Of a stretch of 64,000 nucleotides of DNA, positions 1 through 9,748 are shown piece by piece. Every line of letters begins with the position of its first letter. Position 1 is the stretch's first letter. Under the pieces are notes generated by a model. The model was not told the DNA's origin. It did not search any database and saw nothing but the letters and a program-made list of their open reading frames with translations. The DNA is from Desulfobacterales bacterium (lineage in GTDB: Bacteria > Desulfobacterota > Desulfobacteria > Desulfobacterales > JAEINQ01). Position numbers and translations under genes: made by a program. The stretch lies in the NCBI GenBank assembly GCA_016342285.1, contig JAEINQ010000032.1, positions 1 through 64,000 on the forward strand, written 5' to 3'.

Positions 1-71
1 GGGGGAGACTTGGAATCTTCTATACCTTTCAATGTCAGGAATTTAGCTCTGAAAGTGTTTGACAAGGACAC

Positions 72-275
72 CTAATCTCTAAACTTTGCGACGATGAATA
101 AGATCACACAAAAAACAAGCGGCACGGAAACCACCCAAATAAGCCTTGCCAGCCAAGTGATGTATCCGCCGGCACTCATGCCTGCAATAAATTTGGGAGC
201 CGGCAATATCACGGATACGGCAAAACCCAATACCAATACTCGCGGAAACCAATAGCTTAATATTTTTTTGGGCAT
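72..275 (-). CDS. small hydrophobic protein, unknown function
   Basis: A 67-residue ORF with two hydrophobic stretches (about residues 11-31 and 45-62), so probably a small inner-membrane protein. I do not recognise a family. Its central segment (AVSVILPAPKFIAG... through ...TWLAR) recurs at 12386-12464 with about 90% nucleotide identity, and most of the differences there are silent or conservative. The recurring block also has an inverted repeat at its edges (TATCCG / CGGATA). It could therefore be a real small gene with a decayed second copy, or a hairpin repeat that happens to be open. It is close to the window edge and no neighbouring gene helps. Confidence 0.4.
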   Translation of the reverse strand: MPKKILSYWFPRVLVLGFAVSVILPAPKFIAGMSAGGYITWLARLIWVVSVPLVFCVILFIVAKFRD

Positions 276-563
276 TTCGTATACTTATAGGATTTGGTTG
301 ACCTTTACAAAGCCCAAAAAAGGTCGATCTTATCGGGCAGATTGAAAATCACCTGAAACGGAACGGAAATATGACAATCCCTATATGCCTACATTCCTTA
401 GTGCTCGAAAACACAATTACTGCGACATATCATGTATTAACCGCAGACACTCGCCGACACCCGCAGACTTTTTTGAACCGGCCAACCTGGCCGGCCCAAA
501 GAGATTGCCCTGCGGGGCGGACGCTGTAAAAAGACACCCCCTCTTTTCTCACACGCCCCTCCC
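276..563. other. intergenic region, nothing recognised
   Basis: About 290 bases between the small hydrophobic ORF and the end of the deoR-type gene. I see no convincing gene, tRNA or strong terminator. The short ORFs here have no family features and run into the antisense of the regulator gene. Confidence 0.4.
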
Positions 564-1328
564 CTATTCTGCAAGTATGACCTTCACCCCCATATCTTCA
601 AACCGGCGCCGGTCTTCATCCGCTATGGAGGTGTCGGTGATAAAGGTCTGGATCAGGTCCAACCCACCCAGGGAGGCCAAAGACACCTTGCCGATTTTTG
701 TGGAGTCCGCCACAAGAAAGACCTCTTTGGCCGCTTTGATCATGGCCTTTTTCACGTAGAGATCATTAAATCCCGGGTAGGTCAGGCCCGCGTCGAAAGA
801 TATCCCGGCGGTGGCAAGAAAGAGTTTGGATGCGTGAACATCGGAAAAAAATTCAGCCGCCTTCTCTCCGGTTAGAGACAGGGTCGGCGGCTTGAATTGT
901 CCGCTCGAGGAGAACACGGTGAACCCTGGAATGGCGCCCAATCGCAGTACAATGTTGAGCGCATTGGTCATGACTTTGAGATTTTGTTTTTCTATAAGAA
1001 AATCGACCATCTCAGTCGTGGTGGAGCCCGCGTCCAGGATAATGGTCTCGCCATGGTCCACAAACGTGGCGGCCTTGCGCCCGATGGCGTGCTTTTTTTC
1101 CATGTTTTCTAGATGTTCCAGGGACATCGCCTGGACCTGCTGCGGCACCGATTTGAGGAAGGCGCCGCCATGCTCGCGCGTAATGGAGCCTCCGGCCTCA
1201 AGCTTTTCCAAATCCTGACGGATGGTCGGCTCCGACACGGAAAAAGTCTTGCTCAGGTCCCTGACCCTGGCACTTCCTTCTTCTCGCAGAAGCTCCAATA
1301 TCTTCAAACGCCTTTGTTCAGCAAGCAT
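564..1328 (-). CDS. DeoR-family transcriptional regulator
   Basis: A 254-residue protein of normal DeoR-family length. An N-terminal DeoR helix-turn-helix (about residues 5-57, with SVSEPTIRQDLEKLE as the recognition part) is followed by a DeoRC sugar-phosphate sensor domain (about 75-235, with ILDAGSTTTE and VADSTKIGKVSLA). Such proteins usually repress sugar catabolic operons and are released by a phosphorylated intermediate. It is the last gene of the minus-strand operon for an ABC sugar transporter and an isomerase, so it most likely controls this locus. A 142-bp palindromic element lies between it and the isomerase gene, so it may also have its own promoter. The ligand cannot be read from sequence. 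Confidence 0.9.
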   Translation of the reverse strand: MLAEQRRLKILELLREEGSARVRDLSKTFSVSEPTIRQDLEKLEAGGSITREHGGAFLKSVPQQVQAMSLEHLENMEKKHAIGRKAATFVDHGETIILDAGSTTTEMVDFLIEKQNLKVMTNALNIVLRLGAIPGFTVFSSSGQFKPPTLSLTGEKAAEFFSDVHASKLFLATAGISFDAGLTYPGFNDLYVKKAMIKAAKEVFLVADSTKIGKVSLASLGGLDLIQTFITDTSIADEDRRRFEDMGVKVILAE

Positions 1329-1344
1329 TCGTCATCCCTAGTTA

Positions 1345-1486
1345 GTGTCCGTCCACAAATGGTAGATTTTGGTTCAGGGCAAGGCTTGAGCAATTTTGAA
1401 ACCGCAGTAATAGCGGGCTATTTCAAGGATTTCAAAAGCGCGAAAACGCAGCCCCGGGCCGAAAGATGCCGTTTGTGGATGGACAC
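1345..1486. repeat. palindromic intergenic element (142 bp)
   Basis: The ends are inverted repeats: GTGTCCGTCCACAAA at 1345-1359 against TTTGTGGATGGACAC at 1472-1486, 14 of 15 pairing. The interior is also palindromic (GAAACCGC ... GCGGGCTATTTC), so the whole element can fold into one long hairpin. It fills the gap between the isomerase stop and the deoR start. The end motif matches the shorter hairpins found at other gene ends in this window. Confidence 0.75.
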
Positions 1487-1499
1487 TCGTTAATGATTC

Positions 1500-2927
1500 C
1501 TATCCCTGGTGGTGGTGAAGCTCCCAGCCAAGATATTTCCCGATGGCCTCATCGAGAACGTCGGCCATGTGTCCCCGGGTCATGGCCACATGATGCTCAA
1601 AACCGTTTTGGCAAATATAGGCAAGGAGCGACCGCAGGTTGGAAACCTTACATACGGCAATACCACCGTCCATGTCAAAAGGATCGTCAGTGAATTCGCC
1701 TTGTCCCAGGTAGGACGAGATCACACCCCGCCGATCATCGGTAGTAATGCGGAAATATGTCATGGGACCGGGCGCCACCTTGCCCTTGACGGCACCAAAG
1801 CAGTTCTCGCGGCCAAGGGTCTCACCCAGGATGTCCAGGTCAGCGATCTCGGGTGTGACCCCGAGGAAGCTTTTTGGGAAATTACTGCAATGCGTATTGA
1901 CGCACTTGTTCATCTCATCGCCATAGTTATTGTTCCAGTCCAAAAAGCCCGGCGGTGTGCCCGAGGCCAGCAACAACGCATACATGGATACCGCGCCGAC
2001 CACATCCACTTCACAGGCACTGGGCATGCCGCGTTCACCCATCATACTCATGGTCAGACAGGACGCGCAGCCGTAGTTATCCTGCATGGACGTCCAACAC
2101 TGCACAGCGCTGGCCACGCATTCATTTGCCGCCATCCAATCGTCCACAGCGACTGAGAATTTGGCTTGCCTTATCACCTGCTCGTCCAAAAATTTCGCGG
2201 CAATCGTTCCGTACGCTCGAATGGCGTCAAGTTTTTCCCGCACCTGGGTCGCGTTGTCGTCAAACGCATTGGCCGCGGCGAAAATTTCCGAAAGATCCAC
2301 CGGCACGATCGTGATCCCCGCGGATTGCAGGAGTTTCTCGCTGTAGCGTACGGTCTGAAAAGCAGCCGGGCGTGCGCCGATGGCCCCGATACGGGCATGG
2401 GTGAGACCTTTCACCGTTCGGCAAATTCTGCCAAACCGGTCCAGATCATCACGGAAATACCGGCTCTTGATGTCGCAGGTGTGGTGTGTCGTATCGGTGA
2501 AGGGAATGTTGTATTGATAAAGGTTATTGCAGACCGAGAGTTTGCCACAGAAAGCATCCCTGCGGCTGAAAACGCCCACCTTGTCCAGTTCGTCGTTGCA
2601 GGCTTGGACCATCACCGGAACGTTGAGCTTGGCCATGTCCAGGGTCTGCACCACGCCCAGTTCATCGCCGAAATTGGGGAGAATGACGATGACACCATCG
2701 ATGTTTTCGGCGTTCTTTCGAAACAGTCCGGCGTAGAATTTAGCGTCCGCCAGTGTCTCCACGGCCCCGTGGGGCGTATCGCTCTCCGACCCGATGACAT
2801 ATTCGATGGACAGCTCGTCGAGCAGCTCCAACAATTCGGTACGGGCCGTTCCCGCCAGTACCGGATTGAAGAACCCCCGTGTGGCGATGATGACGCCGAA
2901 GCAGGTTTTTTTCTCCATGATGTGCAT
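1500..2927 (-). CDS. L-fucose/L-arabinose isomerase family sugar isomerase
   Basis: A 475-residue protein resembling the L-fucose/L-arabinose isomerase superfamily, which interconverts aldoses and ketoses with a divalent metal. An N-terminal Rossmann-like part has the family's IDGVIVILPNFGDE region. The C-terminal part carries FLDWNNNYGDE followed by THCSNFP, matching the family pattern of acidic residues and a late HC(G/S)N(W/F)P motif. The exact substrate cannot be assigned. It is cotranscribed with a ribose-type ABC transporter, and a transketolase and FGGY kinase are encoded divergently, so it probably isomerises the imported sugar. Start: ATG 2927 has a G-rich upstream stretch; ATG 2918 is an alternative. 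Confidence 0.8.
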   Translation of the reverse strand: MHIMEKKTCFGVIIATRGFFNPVLAGTARTELLELLDELSIEYVIGSESDTPHGAVETLADAKFYAGLFRKNAENIDGVIVILPNFGDELGVVQTLDMAKLNVPVMVQACNDELDKVGVFSRRDAFCGKLSVCNNLYQYNIPFTDTTHHTCDIKSRYFRDDLDRFGRICRTVKGLTHARIGAIGARPAAFQTVRYSEKLLQSAGITIVPVDLSEIFAAANAFDDNATQVREKLDAIRAYGTIAAKFLDEQVIRQAKFSVAVDDWMAANECVASAVQCWTSMQDNYGCASCLTMSMMGERGMPSACEVDVVGAVSMYALLLASGTPPGFLDWNNNYGDEMNKCVNTHCSNFPKSFLGVTPEIADLDILGETLGRENCFGAVKGKVAPGPMTYFRITTDDRRGVISSYLGQGEFTDDPFDMDGGIAVCKVSNLRSLLAYICQNGFEHHVAMTRGHMADVLDEAIGKYLGWELHHHQG

Positions 2928-2946
2928 AACACCACCCCCTTAGTTG

Positions 2947-3152
2947 GTTTCCATTCATAAATGGCCTTTTTGTCCAACCCGCCAGAGGCGGACAAGTCTC
3001 TGCGTCAATCAGCGCCATTGCTTGTGCGGCGTAGCCGGCTACGCCTCCGCGCAATGGCTTGATTTCCTTGACCTTGAACAAAAATTCACATTTATGAATT
3101 GGAAACGACGATTGGTGCCCATCCAAATGAAAACCGATTCGTGGATGGGCAC
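2947..3152. repeat. dispersed nested-palindrome repeat, copy A, with adjoining hairpin
   Basis: The outer inverted repeat is GTTTCCATTCATAAATG at 2947-2963 against CATTTATGAATTGGAAAC at 3089-3106. An inner one is GCCATTGC...GGCGTAG against CTACGCC...GCAATGGC. It is followed by a perfect 10-bp hairpin, GTGCCCATCC at 3115-3124 against GGATGGGCAC at 3143-3152. Related long copies lie at 11243-11425 and, inverted, at 54446-54605. It lies between the permease and isomerase genes, and the hairpin abuts the permease stop codon. Confidence 0.85.
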
Positions 3153-4213
3153 TAGTCCTCCTGCAAAGCGGCCTTGCTCTGCAAATCGCGCTGGAATTGA
3201 TCGACGACCACCGCGGCGACGATAACCAGGCCTTTGATGACCATCTGCCAAAATGAACTGACACCCATCATGACCATGCCGTCTCCCAGAACGCCGATGA
3301 CAAAGGCCCCGATGATGGTGCCGCCGATGGTGCCGCGTCCGCCGGCCAGGGATGTGCCGCCAAGTACGGCGGCCGCTATGGCCGTAAGCTCGAACATCTC
3401 TCCTGAGGCCGGATGGGAGGCGACCAATTGCGAGGCGATGATCAGTCCGGCGATGGCTGAACAGAATCCCGAGAACATATAGACGAACATCTTTGTGCGA
3501 TTGACCCGGACGCCCGAGAGAACAGCGGCACGCTCATTTCCACCGACCGCATAGATATGTCTCCCCAGGGGCGTTTTGGCGGCGATGTAGGCAGCGATAA
3601 GCCCCAATACAATCAGGATCCAGATGCTGGCCGGAATGCCCAGGAGGGTGCCGGCACCCAACTGGGGAAACCCGGTGTTGCCCAGTTCCGCGCTGCCGAC
3701 CAGGTTGGGGAAGGTTTTGCCATCGGACAGAAGCAGCGCCGTGCCGCGAGCGATATATAGCATGCCCAGGGTGGCGATAAAGGGCGCCACATTAAAGCGC
3801 GTTATGAGAAAACCGCTGAACATTCCGCACAGCGTTCCCACCAGCAGGGTGATGATGATCACCATGGGCAGATGGAAATAGATGGTGACACCGAAGATGG
3901 GCAGATGCAGGCCCTTGTAAAGGAGCCCTCCGGCCACCATGCCGGCCAGCCCCACGATAGACCCCACCGAAAGGTCGATGCCGCCGGTGATGACCACGAA
4001 GGTCATGCCGATGGCCAGAAAGGCGTAAATGGACACATGCTTCACCATGATCACCAGATTGGCCATGGACAGGAAATTAGGGGCCATAAAGCCGAAATAA
4101 ACCACCACCAGAAAAAGAGCGATGAAGGTTCGCAGCTTCAGTAGAAGCATACCGAGTTTCAGCTTTTGATTCTGCGCGGCCGTTGCCGCCGGTGTCGTCG
4201 CACCCATAGTCAT
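3152..4213 (-). CDS. sugar ABC transporter permease (RbsC/BPD_transp_2 type)
   Basis: Inner-membrane permease of a CUT2 (ribose/xylose-type) sugar ABC importer, 353 residues from the chosen start. It is almost entirely hydrophobic, with about eight to ten membrane segments. Family landmarks include GMTFVVITGGIDLSVGSIVG, the TLGMLYIARG segment and the AVGGNERAA loop. I chose ATG 4213 because GGAGG lies 11 bases upstream. An in-frame ATG at 4288 would add 25 residues but starts right after the ATPase stop without a clear ribosome-binding site. It works with the ATPase upstream and the binding protein at 6735-7664. The stop TAG is immediately followed by a dispersed hairpin repeat. Confidence 0.92.
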   Translation of the reverse strand: MTMGATTPAATAAQNQKLKLGMLLLKLRTFIALFLVVVYFGFMAPNFLSMANLVIMVKHVSIYAFLAIGMTFVVITGGIDLSVGSIVGLAGMVAGGLLYKGLHLPIFGVTIYFHLPMVIIITLLVGTLCGMFSGFLITRFNVAPFIATLGMLYIARGTALLLSDGKTFPNLVGSAELGNTGFPQLGAGTLLGIPASIWILIVLGLIAAYIAAKTPLGRHIYAVGGNERAAVLSGVRVNRTKMFVYMFSGFCSAIAGLIIASQLVASHPASGEMFELTAIAAAVLGGTSLAGGRGTIGGTIIGAFVIGVLGDGMVMMGVSSFWQMVIKGLVIVAAVVVDQFQRDLQSKAALQED

Positions 4214-4296
4214 CTTAGGCTCAACCTCCCCTAACCCTGCAGTTGCATAAAAAACATGCTGAAATTGGTTAAAACTCGTGTATTGCATCGATAGGG

Positions 4297-5844
4297 TTAA
4301 TGCTCGGCCAGATGTGCCCCGGGCTTGTGCCCGATGGCCGAAGCCCTCACAAGTTTTTCTTCGGTGGCCTGCTCAATGCCAAATTCGCCGGTTATTTTGC
4401 CCTGGCTCATCACAATGATCCGGTCGGCAATCGCCAGGATCTCTTTGAGTTCCGAAGTGACGAAAATAATGCCGATGCCACGGCTGACCAAATCGTTCAT
4501 GATATCGAAAACCTCAGCCTTGGCGCCAACGTCTATTCCCCGGGTGGGCTCATCCATCAACAGAACCTTGGGCGAGGTAAGCAGCGCCTTGCCAATGACC
4601 ACCTTCTGCTGGTTGCCGCCCGAAAGCGAGCTGATCAGCACCTGCGCACCGGGGACTTTGATGGACAAATCCCGTATCATGCCACTGACGGCGGTCTTAA
4701 GTCTGTCGGCCTGGAGATGAAAACCCATGACGAACTTCCAGATGGCGGCCAGGGTCATATTGTGGGCGACGGACATGCCCTGCACCAGCCCCTCACGCTG
4801 ACGGTCCTCGGGGATCAAGGCCATACCGGAACGTATATGATCTCCCACCGAGCCGTTGGTCACCTCCTGTCCATCCAAAAACACCTTTCCCGCGACCCCT
4901 TTCTGGAGCCCCATCAGGCATTCGAACATCTCGGAGCGTCCTGCGCCCATGAGTCCATAGACCCCCAGAATCTCACCCCTGTTCAGATCAAATGAGAGGT
5001 GATCCACCGTGAAACCGCCTCCCACCCGGGCAAGGCTCAGATCTTCGATCCGGAGCACCTCCTCTCCCGTGGACTGGCTGGTGTGGGACAGATTGCGATC
5101 CGCCGCCTCTCCAACCATCTTGGAGATGATCCAGGCGATATCGATGTCCTGCATGTGAGATTCCTGCACCAGGTGACCGTCCCTGAGCACGGAGATATAG
5201 TCACCGATATGGAAGAGCTCCTCCAGACGGTGAGAGATGTAGATGATGGATACGCCGTTGTTTTTAAGGTCGCCGATGACCTTGAACAACACCGCCACAT
5301 CGGCTGTGGACAAAGCGGACGTGGGCTCGTCCATGATCAGGATCCGGGCGTCCAGGGCCAGCGCCTTGGCAATCTCCACGAGCTGTTGCTGGCCGATGCG
5401 CAAATCGGCGACTTGCGCCCTGGGATCGATGTCCGCTTCAAGCCGGTCGAGCAGCCGCTGGGCCTGTTTCACCTGGGTCCTGTGATCCACATGGACACCG
5501 CCCTTGGTGATTTCCCGGGCAACGAAGATATTTTCCGCAACGTTCAGGTTGGGAAACAGGTTCAGCTCCTGGTGGATCATGCCGATCCCATGGGTGACGG
5601 CATCGTGGAAAGAGCGGATGCGAGCCTGTTTGTTTTCGATGAAAAGGGCGCCTTTGGTGGGCACCTCCACCCCTGCAAGAATCTTCGTCAAAGTTGATTT
5701 GCCTGCGCCGTTTTCGCCCACCAGCACATTGACCCGGCCGCGATAGACATTGAAATCCACCTGGTTCAAAGCCACCGTTCCGGGAAAGACTTTGGTGATT
5801 TGCTCAGCGCGAAGGATGACCTCGTCGTGATTCTTCTCGCTCAT
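4297..5844 (-). CDS. sugar ABC transporter ATP-binding protein (RbsA type, double ATPase)
   Basis: A 515-residue double nucleotide-binding protein, the standard architecture and length for CUT2 importers. The first half has Walker A GENGAGKST, signature-like LRIGQQQLVEIAKAL and Walker B ILIMDEPTSAL. The second half has the usual degenerate P-loop GLMGAGRSE, LSGGNQQKVVIGKAL and LLMDEPTRGIDVG. It energises import through the adjacent permease. It is third in the operon after the binding protein and the DUF2291 lipoprotein, and the permease gene follows within about 85 bases. Only the transport class, not the sugar, can be inferred. Confidence 0.94.
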   Translation of the reverse strand: MSEKNHDEVILRAEQITKVFPGTVALNQVDFNVYRGRVNVLVGENGAGKSTLTKILAGVEVPTKGALFIENKQARIRSFHDAVTHGIGMIHQELNLFPNLNVAENIFVAREITKGGVHVDHRTQVKQAQRLLDRLEADIDPRAQVADLRIGQQQLVEIAKALALDARILIMDEPTSALSTADVAVLFKVIGDLKNNGVSIIYISHRLEELFHIGDYISVLRDGHLVQESHMQDIDIAWIISKMVGEAADRNLSHTSQSTGEEVLRIEDLSLARVGGGFTVDHLSFDLNRGEILGVYGLMGAGRSEMFECLMGLQKGVAGKVFLDGQEVTNGSVGDHIRSGMALIPEDRQREGLVQGMSVAHNMTLAAIWKFVMGFHLQADRLKTAVSGMIRDLSIKVPGAQVLISSLSGGNQQKVVIGKALLTSPKVLLMDEPTRGIDVGAKAEVFDIMNDLVSRGIGIIFVTSELKEILAIADRIIVMSQGKITGEFGIEQATEEKLVRASAIGHKPGAHLAEH

Positions 5845-5860
5845 TCAGACTCCCTGACTG

Positions 5861-5886
5861 GTGTCCATCCAGAAACGGAAGGGCAC
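5861..5886. repeat. short hairpin repeat at the DUF2291 gene end
   Basis: GTGTCCATCC and GGAAGGGCAC face each other around a six-base loop, 8 of 10 pairing. It belongs to the same hairpin family as 3115-3152 and 51451-51488 and lies between the DUF2291 stop and the ATPase start. Confidence 0.6.
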
Positions 5887-6572
5887 TACTTAACTTCCAG
5901 CACAACGGGTGTGATCCGCACCAGATCGCAATCCTGCAACTGGGTGAACACACCATGGAACGCGATGCGTTTGCCCATGAGGTTTTCGCGGTCCAGGCCA
6001 CAGAGCACGGCCGCGTTAACCTTTTTATTAAAGGCGTTGGAAAGCCGCGCAAATTCAAGCTGGTTGGTAAAGTCCGTAAAGGATATGAACGCCAGCGCGT
6101 CGCGGACACCCGTGTCCTTGATGACCGGACCGATCTGAAGGATAAAATTCGCATGGCCGTCCGGGGGGTCGAGATCCACATCCACGGTGGAGGCCCTGGA
6201 TGCCGTATTCACCCCCACGATAACGCCCGATCCTTCTACCAGGAAGTTCCAGGGACTGCCCTCGGCCTTCTCGCGGTACCCGAACGCCCTGCCTGCCGCC
6301 TCCTGATCCTCGCGCCAGGCAGGCAGGATATCGCCGATGGGCAAACACTTCTGCTTGAAGTACGGCACCACTTTGTCATCCCATATCGCGTCGACAAATT
6401 CGTCTGGCTTGAAGGTGTCGTCAACGAAATAGATGTCCAGTTTCTTGCCCTTATCCCCATCCGCTTTTTCCTCTTCGTCGGAAACGATGGTGCATGCAAA
6501 GAGCAGCAAAGAGACGAAACTCAGGACCATTATAAGGATCCGGAGAGTACGGGTAAGGGGTGCGCTCCGCAT
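5886..6572 (-). CDS. DUF2291 family lipoprotein
   Basis: About 228 residues, with a lipoprotein-type signal peptide (MRSAPLTRTLRI... ending in the lipobox LLFAC). The mature part matches DUF2291 periplasmic proteins (DVDLDPPDGHANFILQIGPV, then IKDTGVRDALAFI and DFTNQLEFARLSNAFN). DUF2291 genes are typically found inside ribose-type ABC transporter operons, as here, but their role is not established; an accessory function in uptake is a guess. I chose ATG 6572 because AGGAA precedes it by about five bases. ATG 6608 would add 12 residues ahead of the signal peptide. Confidence 0.85.
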   Translation of the reverse strand: MRSAPLTRTLRILIMVLSFVSLLLFACTIVSDEEEKADGDKGKKLDIYFVDDTFKPDEFVDAIWDDKVVPYFKQKCLPIGDILPAWREDQEAAGRAFGYREKAEGSPWNFLVEGSGVIVGVNTASRASTVDVDLDPPDGHANFILQIGPVIKDTGVRDALAFISFTDFTNQLEFARLSNAFNKKVNAAVLCGLDRENLMGKRIAFHGVFTQLQDCDLVRITPVVLEVK

Positions 6573-6695
6573 GGCGTTCCTCGCTTGATGAGGTGAATCG
6601 GTGGTCATCGTGCCACCCGATCATATATGAGGTTTGGCTGGCGGTCGAGGTCAATCGGGGAAGCCGTTGACAATTGGCTTGTGGCGCGTAAACAA

Positions 6696-6723
6696 GGAGG
6701 GCGGAGCTGCGGCTCCGCCCTCC
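6696..6723 (-). terminator. strong stem-loop after the binding-protein gene
   Basis: A perfect 12-bp stem with a four-base loop (GGAGGGCGGAGC / GCTCCGCCCTCC) lies 12 bases past the binding-protein stop. On the minus strand it is followed only by TTGTTT, so it is a weak or partial terminator at most. Such structures after the binding-protein gene often raise its expression over the downstream transporter genes by protecting the 3' end; that role here is inference. Confidence 0.65.
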
Positions 6724-6734
6724 AGGAGTCAAAA

Positions 6735-7688
<954 letters not shown>

Positions 7689-7697
7689 TTACGAATA

Positions 7698-7740
7698 TAG
7701 CAACGAAAAGAAAATATTCACAAAAAACCGATTGTGTCAA
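7698..7740 (-). promoter_or_regulatory. promoter of the sugar transporter operon with possible DeoR-type operator
   Basis: On the minus strand, TTGACA (7735-7740) and TATTTT (7711-7716) are 18 bases apart. Immediately downstream is TTTTCTTTTCGTTGC (rc of 7698-7712), a T-rich TTTCG-type motif like those bound by DeoR-family repressors. Similar motifs (TTTTTTCGTTTTG, TTTTATTTTCGC) occur at about 7864-7894, ahead of the divergent transketolase operon. This fits one repressor controlling both operons, but the operator assignment is inference. Confidence 0.5.
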
Positions 7741-7956
7741 CACTTTAAAAACAAAATTCAGCCCACCCTTTCGGTATATCTGCACCTCCGTGGGGGAATA
7801 TCCGCTGAATAAACGGCCCATTCAGCGCAGGCCTTGTCCGTCTGATGCTCGATAATTTGTTTATTTTTTCGTTTTGCCTTGCTTTTATTTTCGCAATGAG
7901 GCAGATATGACCCTAGGCAAGCGAATTTAAGACCCACGTTCTCACCGGGAGGTCCC

Positions 7957-8784
7957 ATGAACAACCCCTTTTTCCTCCAACCGCCCGAAGTGGCGGAAAA
8001 AGCGAAAGAGATTCGAAAAAAAGTCCTCAAGATGAACTACAACGCCGGGCAAGGGCATACTGGCGCCGACCTTTCCGAAACAGACATTCTCTCCGCCATC
8101 TATTTTCGGCTGCTCCGGTTTTCGGCGGACAACCCCATCCACCCCGACCGTGACCGCTTCATCCTCAGCAAGGGACACGGGGTGGGGGGATTATACTGCA
8201 CTCTGGCGCAAGCCGGTCTGTTGGACGCGGCTCTGCTCGACACCTATCTCCAATACGACTCCAAGCTGCCGGGGCATCCGGTCAGGCAGCGAACGCCTTT
8301 CGTGGAAGTCAATACCGGGGCTCTGGGCCACGGCCTTGCCATCGCGGTGGGCCTGGCCCTGGCGGCTAAAAAGTCTGGCCGCGATTATCGGGTATTCGTG
8401 CTTACCGGAGATGGGGAACTCCAGGAGGGTTCCAACTGGGAGGCCGCCATGGCCGCGGCCCAATTCAAGCTCGACAACCTGATCTGGATCGTCGACCGCA
8501 ATCGGCTGCAACTGGCTGATTTTACGAAAAACATCATGCCCATAGAACCCCTCGACAGAAAAATGGAAGCGTTTGGTCTGGCGGTTCATCAAATCGACGG
8601 CAATGATGCCACGGCCATTATCGAGACCATCGAATCTTTGCCCCAGGACGACGGCATGCCCAAGGCCATCATCGCCAACACAACGAAAGGCAAGGGGGTT
8701 TCCTTTATTGAAGGCCAACCCAGTTGGCACCACCGAATTCCCACAGGGGACGAACTCCCACTGGCCTTGGAGGAATTGGAATAA
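7957..8784 (+). CDS. transketolase, N-terminal (TPP-binding) subunit
   Basis: A 275-residue stand-alone N-terminal half of a transketolase, the usual length for split enzymes. It carries the thiamine diphosphate motif GDGELQEGSNWEA followed by LIWIVDRN, plus the GHTGADLSETDIL, SKGHG and GALGHGL segments. With the next gene's product it forms the full enzyme that moves two-carbon ketol units between sugars. GGAGG lies six bases before the start. It is the first gene of the plus-strand operon divergent from the sugar ABC transporter. A dedicated catabolic transketolase inside a sugar locus is less common than the housekeeping enzyme. Confidence 0.93.
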   Translation: MNNPFFLQPPEVAEKAKEIRKKVLKMNYNAGQGHTGADLSETDILSAIYFRLLRFSADNPIHPDRDRFILSKGHGVGGLYCTLAQAGLLDAALLDTYLQYDSKLPGHPVRQRTPFVEVNTGALGHGLAIAVGLALAAKKSGRDYRVFVLTGDGELQEGSNWEAAMAAAQFKLDNLIWIVDRNRLQLADFTKNIMPIEPLDRKMEAFGLAVHQIDGNDATAIIETIESLPQDDGMPKAIIANTTKGKGVSFIEGQPSWHHRIPTGDELPLALEELE

Positions 8785-9737
8785 TGGCCCGGAACCAAAC
8801 GCAAGATCTACGTGATGTAATGGTCAACACCCTGATCAAGGCCGTTGAAGGCGGCGTAAACCTGGTCGCCCTGGTCAGCGATTCCACCTCGACGGCGAAG
8901 ATCGCCCCTTTCAAAGAACGATACCCTGATCGATTGGTAAATGTCGGCATTGCCGAGCAGTGTTTGGTCGGAACGGCTGCGGGCATGGCCCTGGGCGGCT
9001 TCGTGGCCGTGACGGCCAACGCCGCGCCCTTCCTGGTTCACCGGGCCAATGAACAGGTTAAAAATGATGTGTGCTATACGAATTCCAACGTGAAACTGGT
9101 AGGCCTGAACGCCGGGGTATGCTATGGCCCCCTGGCCAGCACCCACCATGCCATCGATGATCTTTCCATCATGCTGGGTTTTGGCAACATCCTCATCTTT
9201 GCGCCCTCGGATCCGCTGGAGGCCGAACAGATATTCACCTTTGCCCTGGATTATGAGGGGCCGGTGTATATCCGCATGGACAGCGCCAAGTTCCCCCCCC
9301 TCCATCGAGACGATTATCGGTTTGCGCCCGGGCGAGCCGACATTTTACGGCCAGGCGAGGATATCACCATTTTCGCCGTGGGTTCCACGGTTTTCGAGGC
9401 CGTGGCGGCGGGCCAGACGCTGGGCGCCCAGGGGATCAGCGCCGAGGTCGTCAACCTGTCGTCCATCCGGCCGCTGGATCGTGAGGGGGTCATCCAATCG
9501 CTGCGCAAGACCGGCCTGGCGCTGACGGTAGAAGAACATAGCCTGCATGGCGGCGTGGGCAGCCTGGTCTCCGAAATAACCGCCGAAGAGGGGCTGGGGT
9601 GCCGGGTGAAGCGCCTGGGTTTTGCGGAAGGCCAATTCCCCGTGCCCGGACCGCGCAGTGAAATGCGGGCCCATGCCGGCATCGATGCGCGGGGCATCGT
9701 TGATGCGGTCAAGAGGTTGTTGCAGCAATTGAAATGA
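8784..9737 (+). CDS. transketolase, C-terminal (pyrimidine-binding) subunit
   Basis: A 317-residue C-terminal half of a split transketolase, with the pyrimidine-binding and transketolase C domains. Landmarks are LVSDSTSTAKI, the catalytic-glutamate segment VNVGIAEQCLVGTAAGMALG, THHAIDDLSIM and the C-domain motif ALTVEEHSLHGGVGSLV. The ATG at 8784 shares its first base with the preceding stop codon (TAATG) and has GGAGG 10 bases upstream, so the two subunits are translationally coupled. Its own stop overlaps the ATG at 9734 ahead of the kinase gene. Confidence 0.93.
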   Translation: MARNQTQDLRDVMVNTLIKAVEGGVNLVALVSDSTSTAKIAPFKERYPDRLVNVGIAEQCLVGTAAGMALGGFVAVTANAAPFLVHRANEQVKNDVCYTNSNVKLVGLNAGVCYGPLASTHHAIDDLSIMLGFGNILIFAPSDPLEAEQIFTFALDYEGPVYIRMDSAKFPPLHRDDYRFAPGRADILRPGEDITIFAVGSTVFEAVAAGQTLGAQGISAEVVNLSSIRPLDREGVIQSLRKTGLALTVEEHSLHGGVGSLVSEITAEEGLGCRVKRLGFAEGQFPVPGPRSEMRAHAGIDARGIVDAVKRLLQQLK

Positions 9738-9748
9738 ATCGGGGCACT

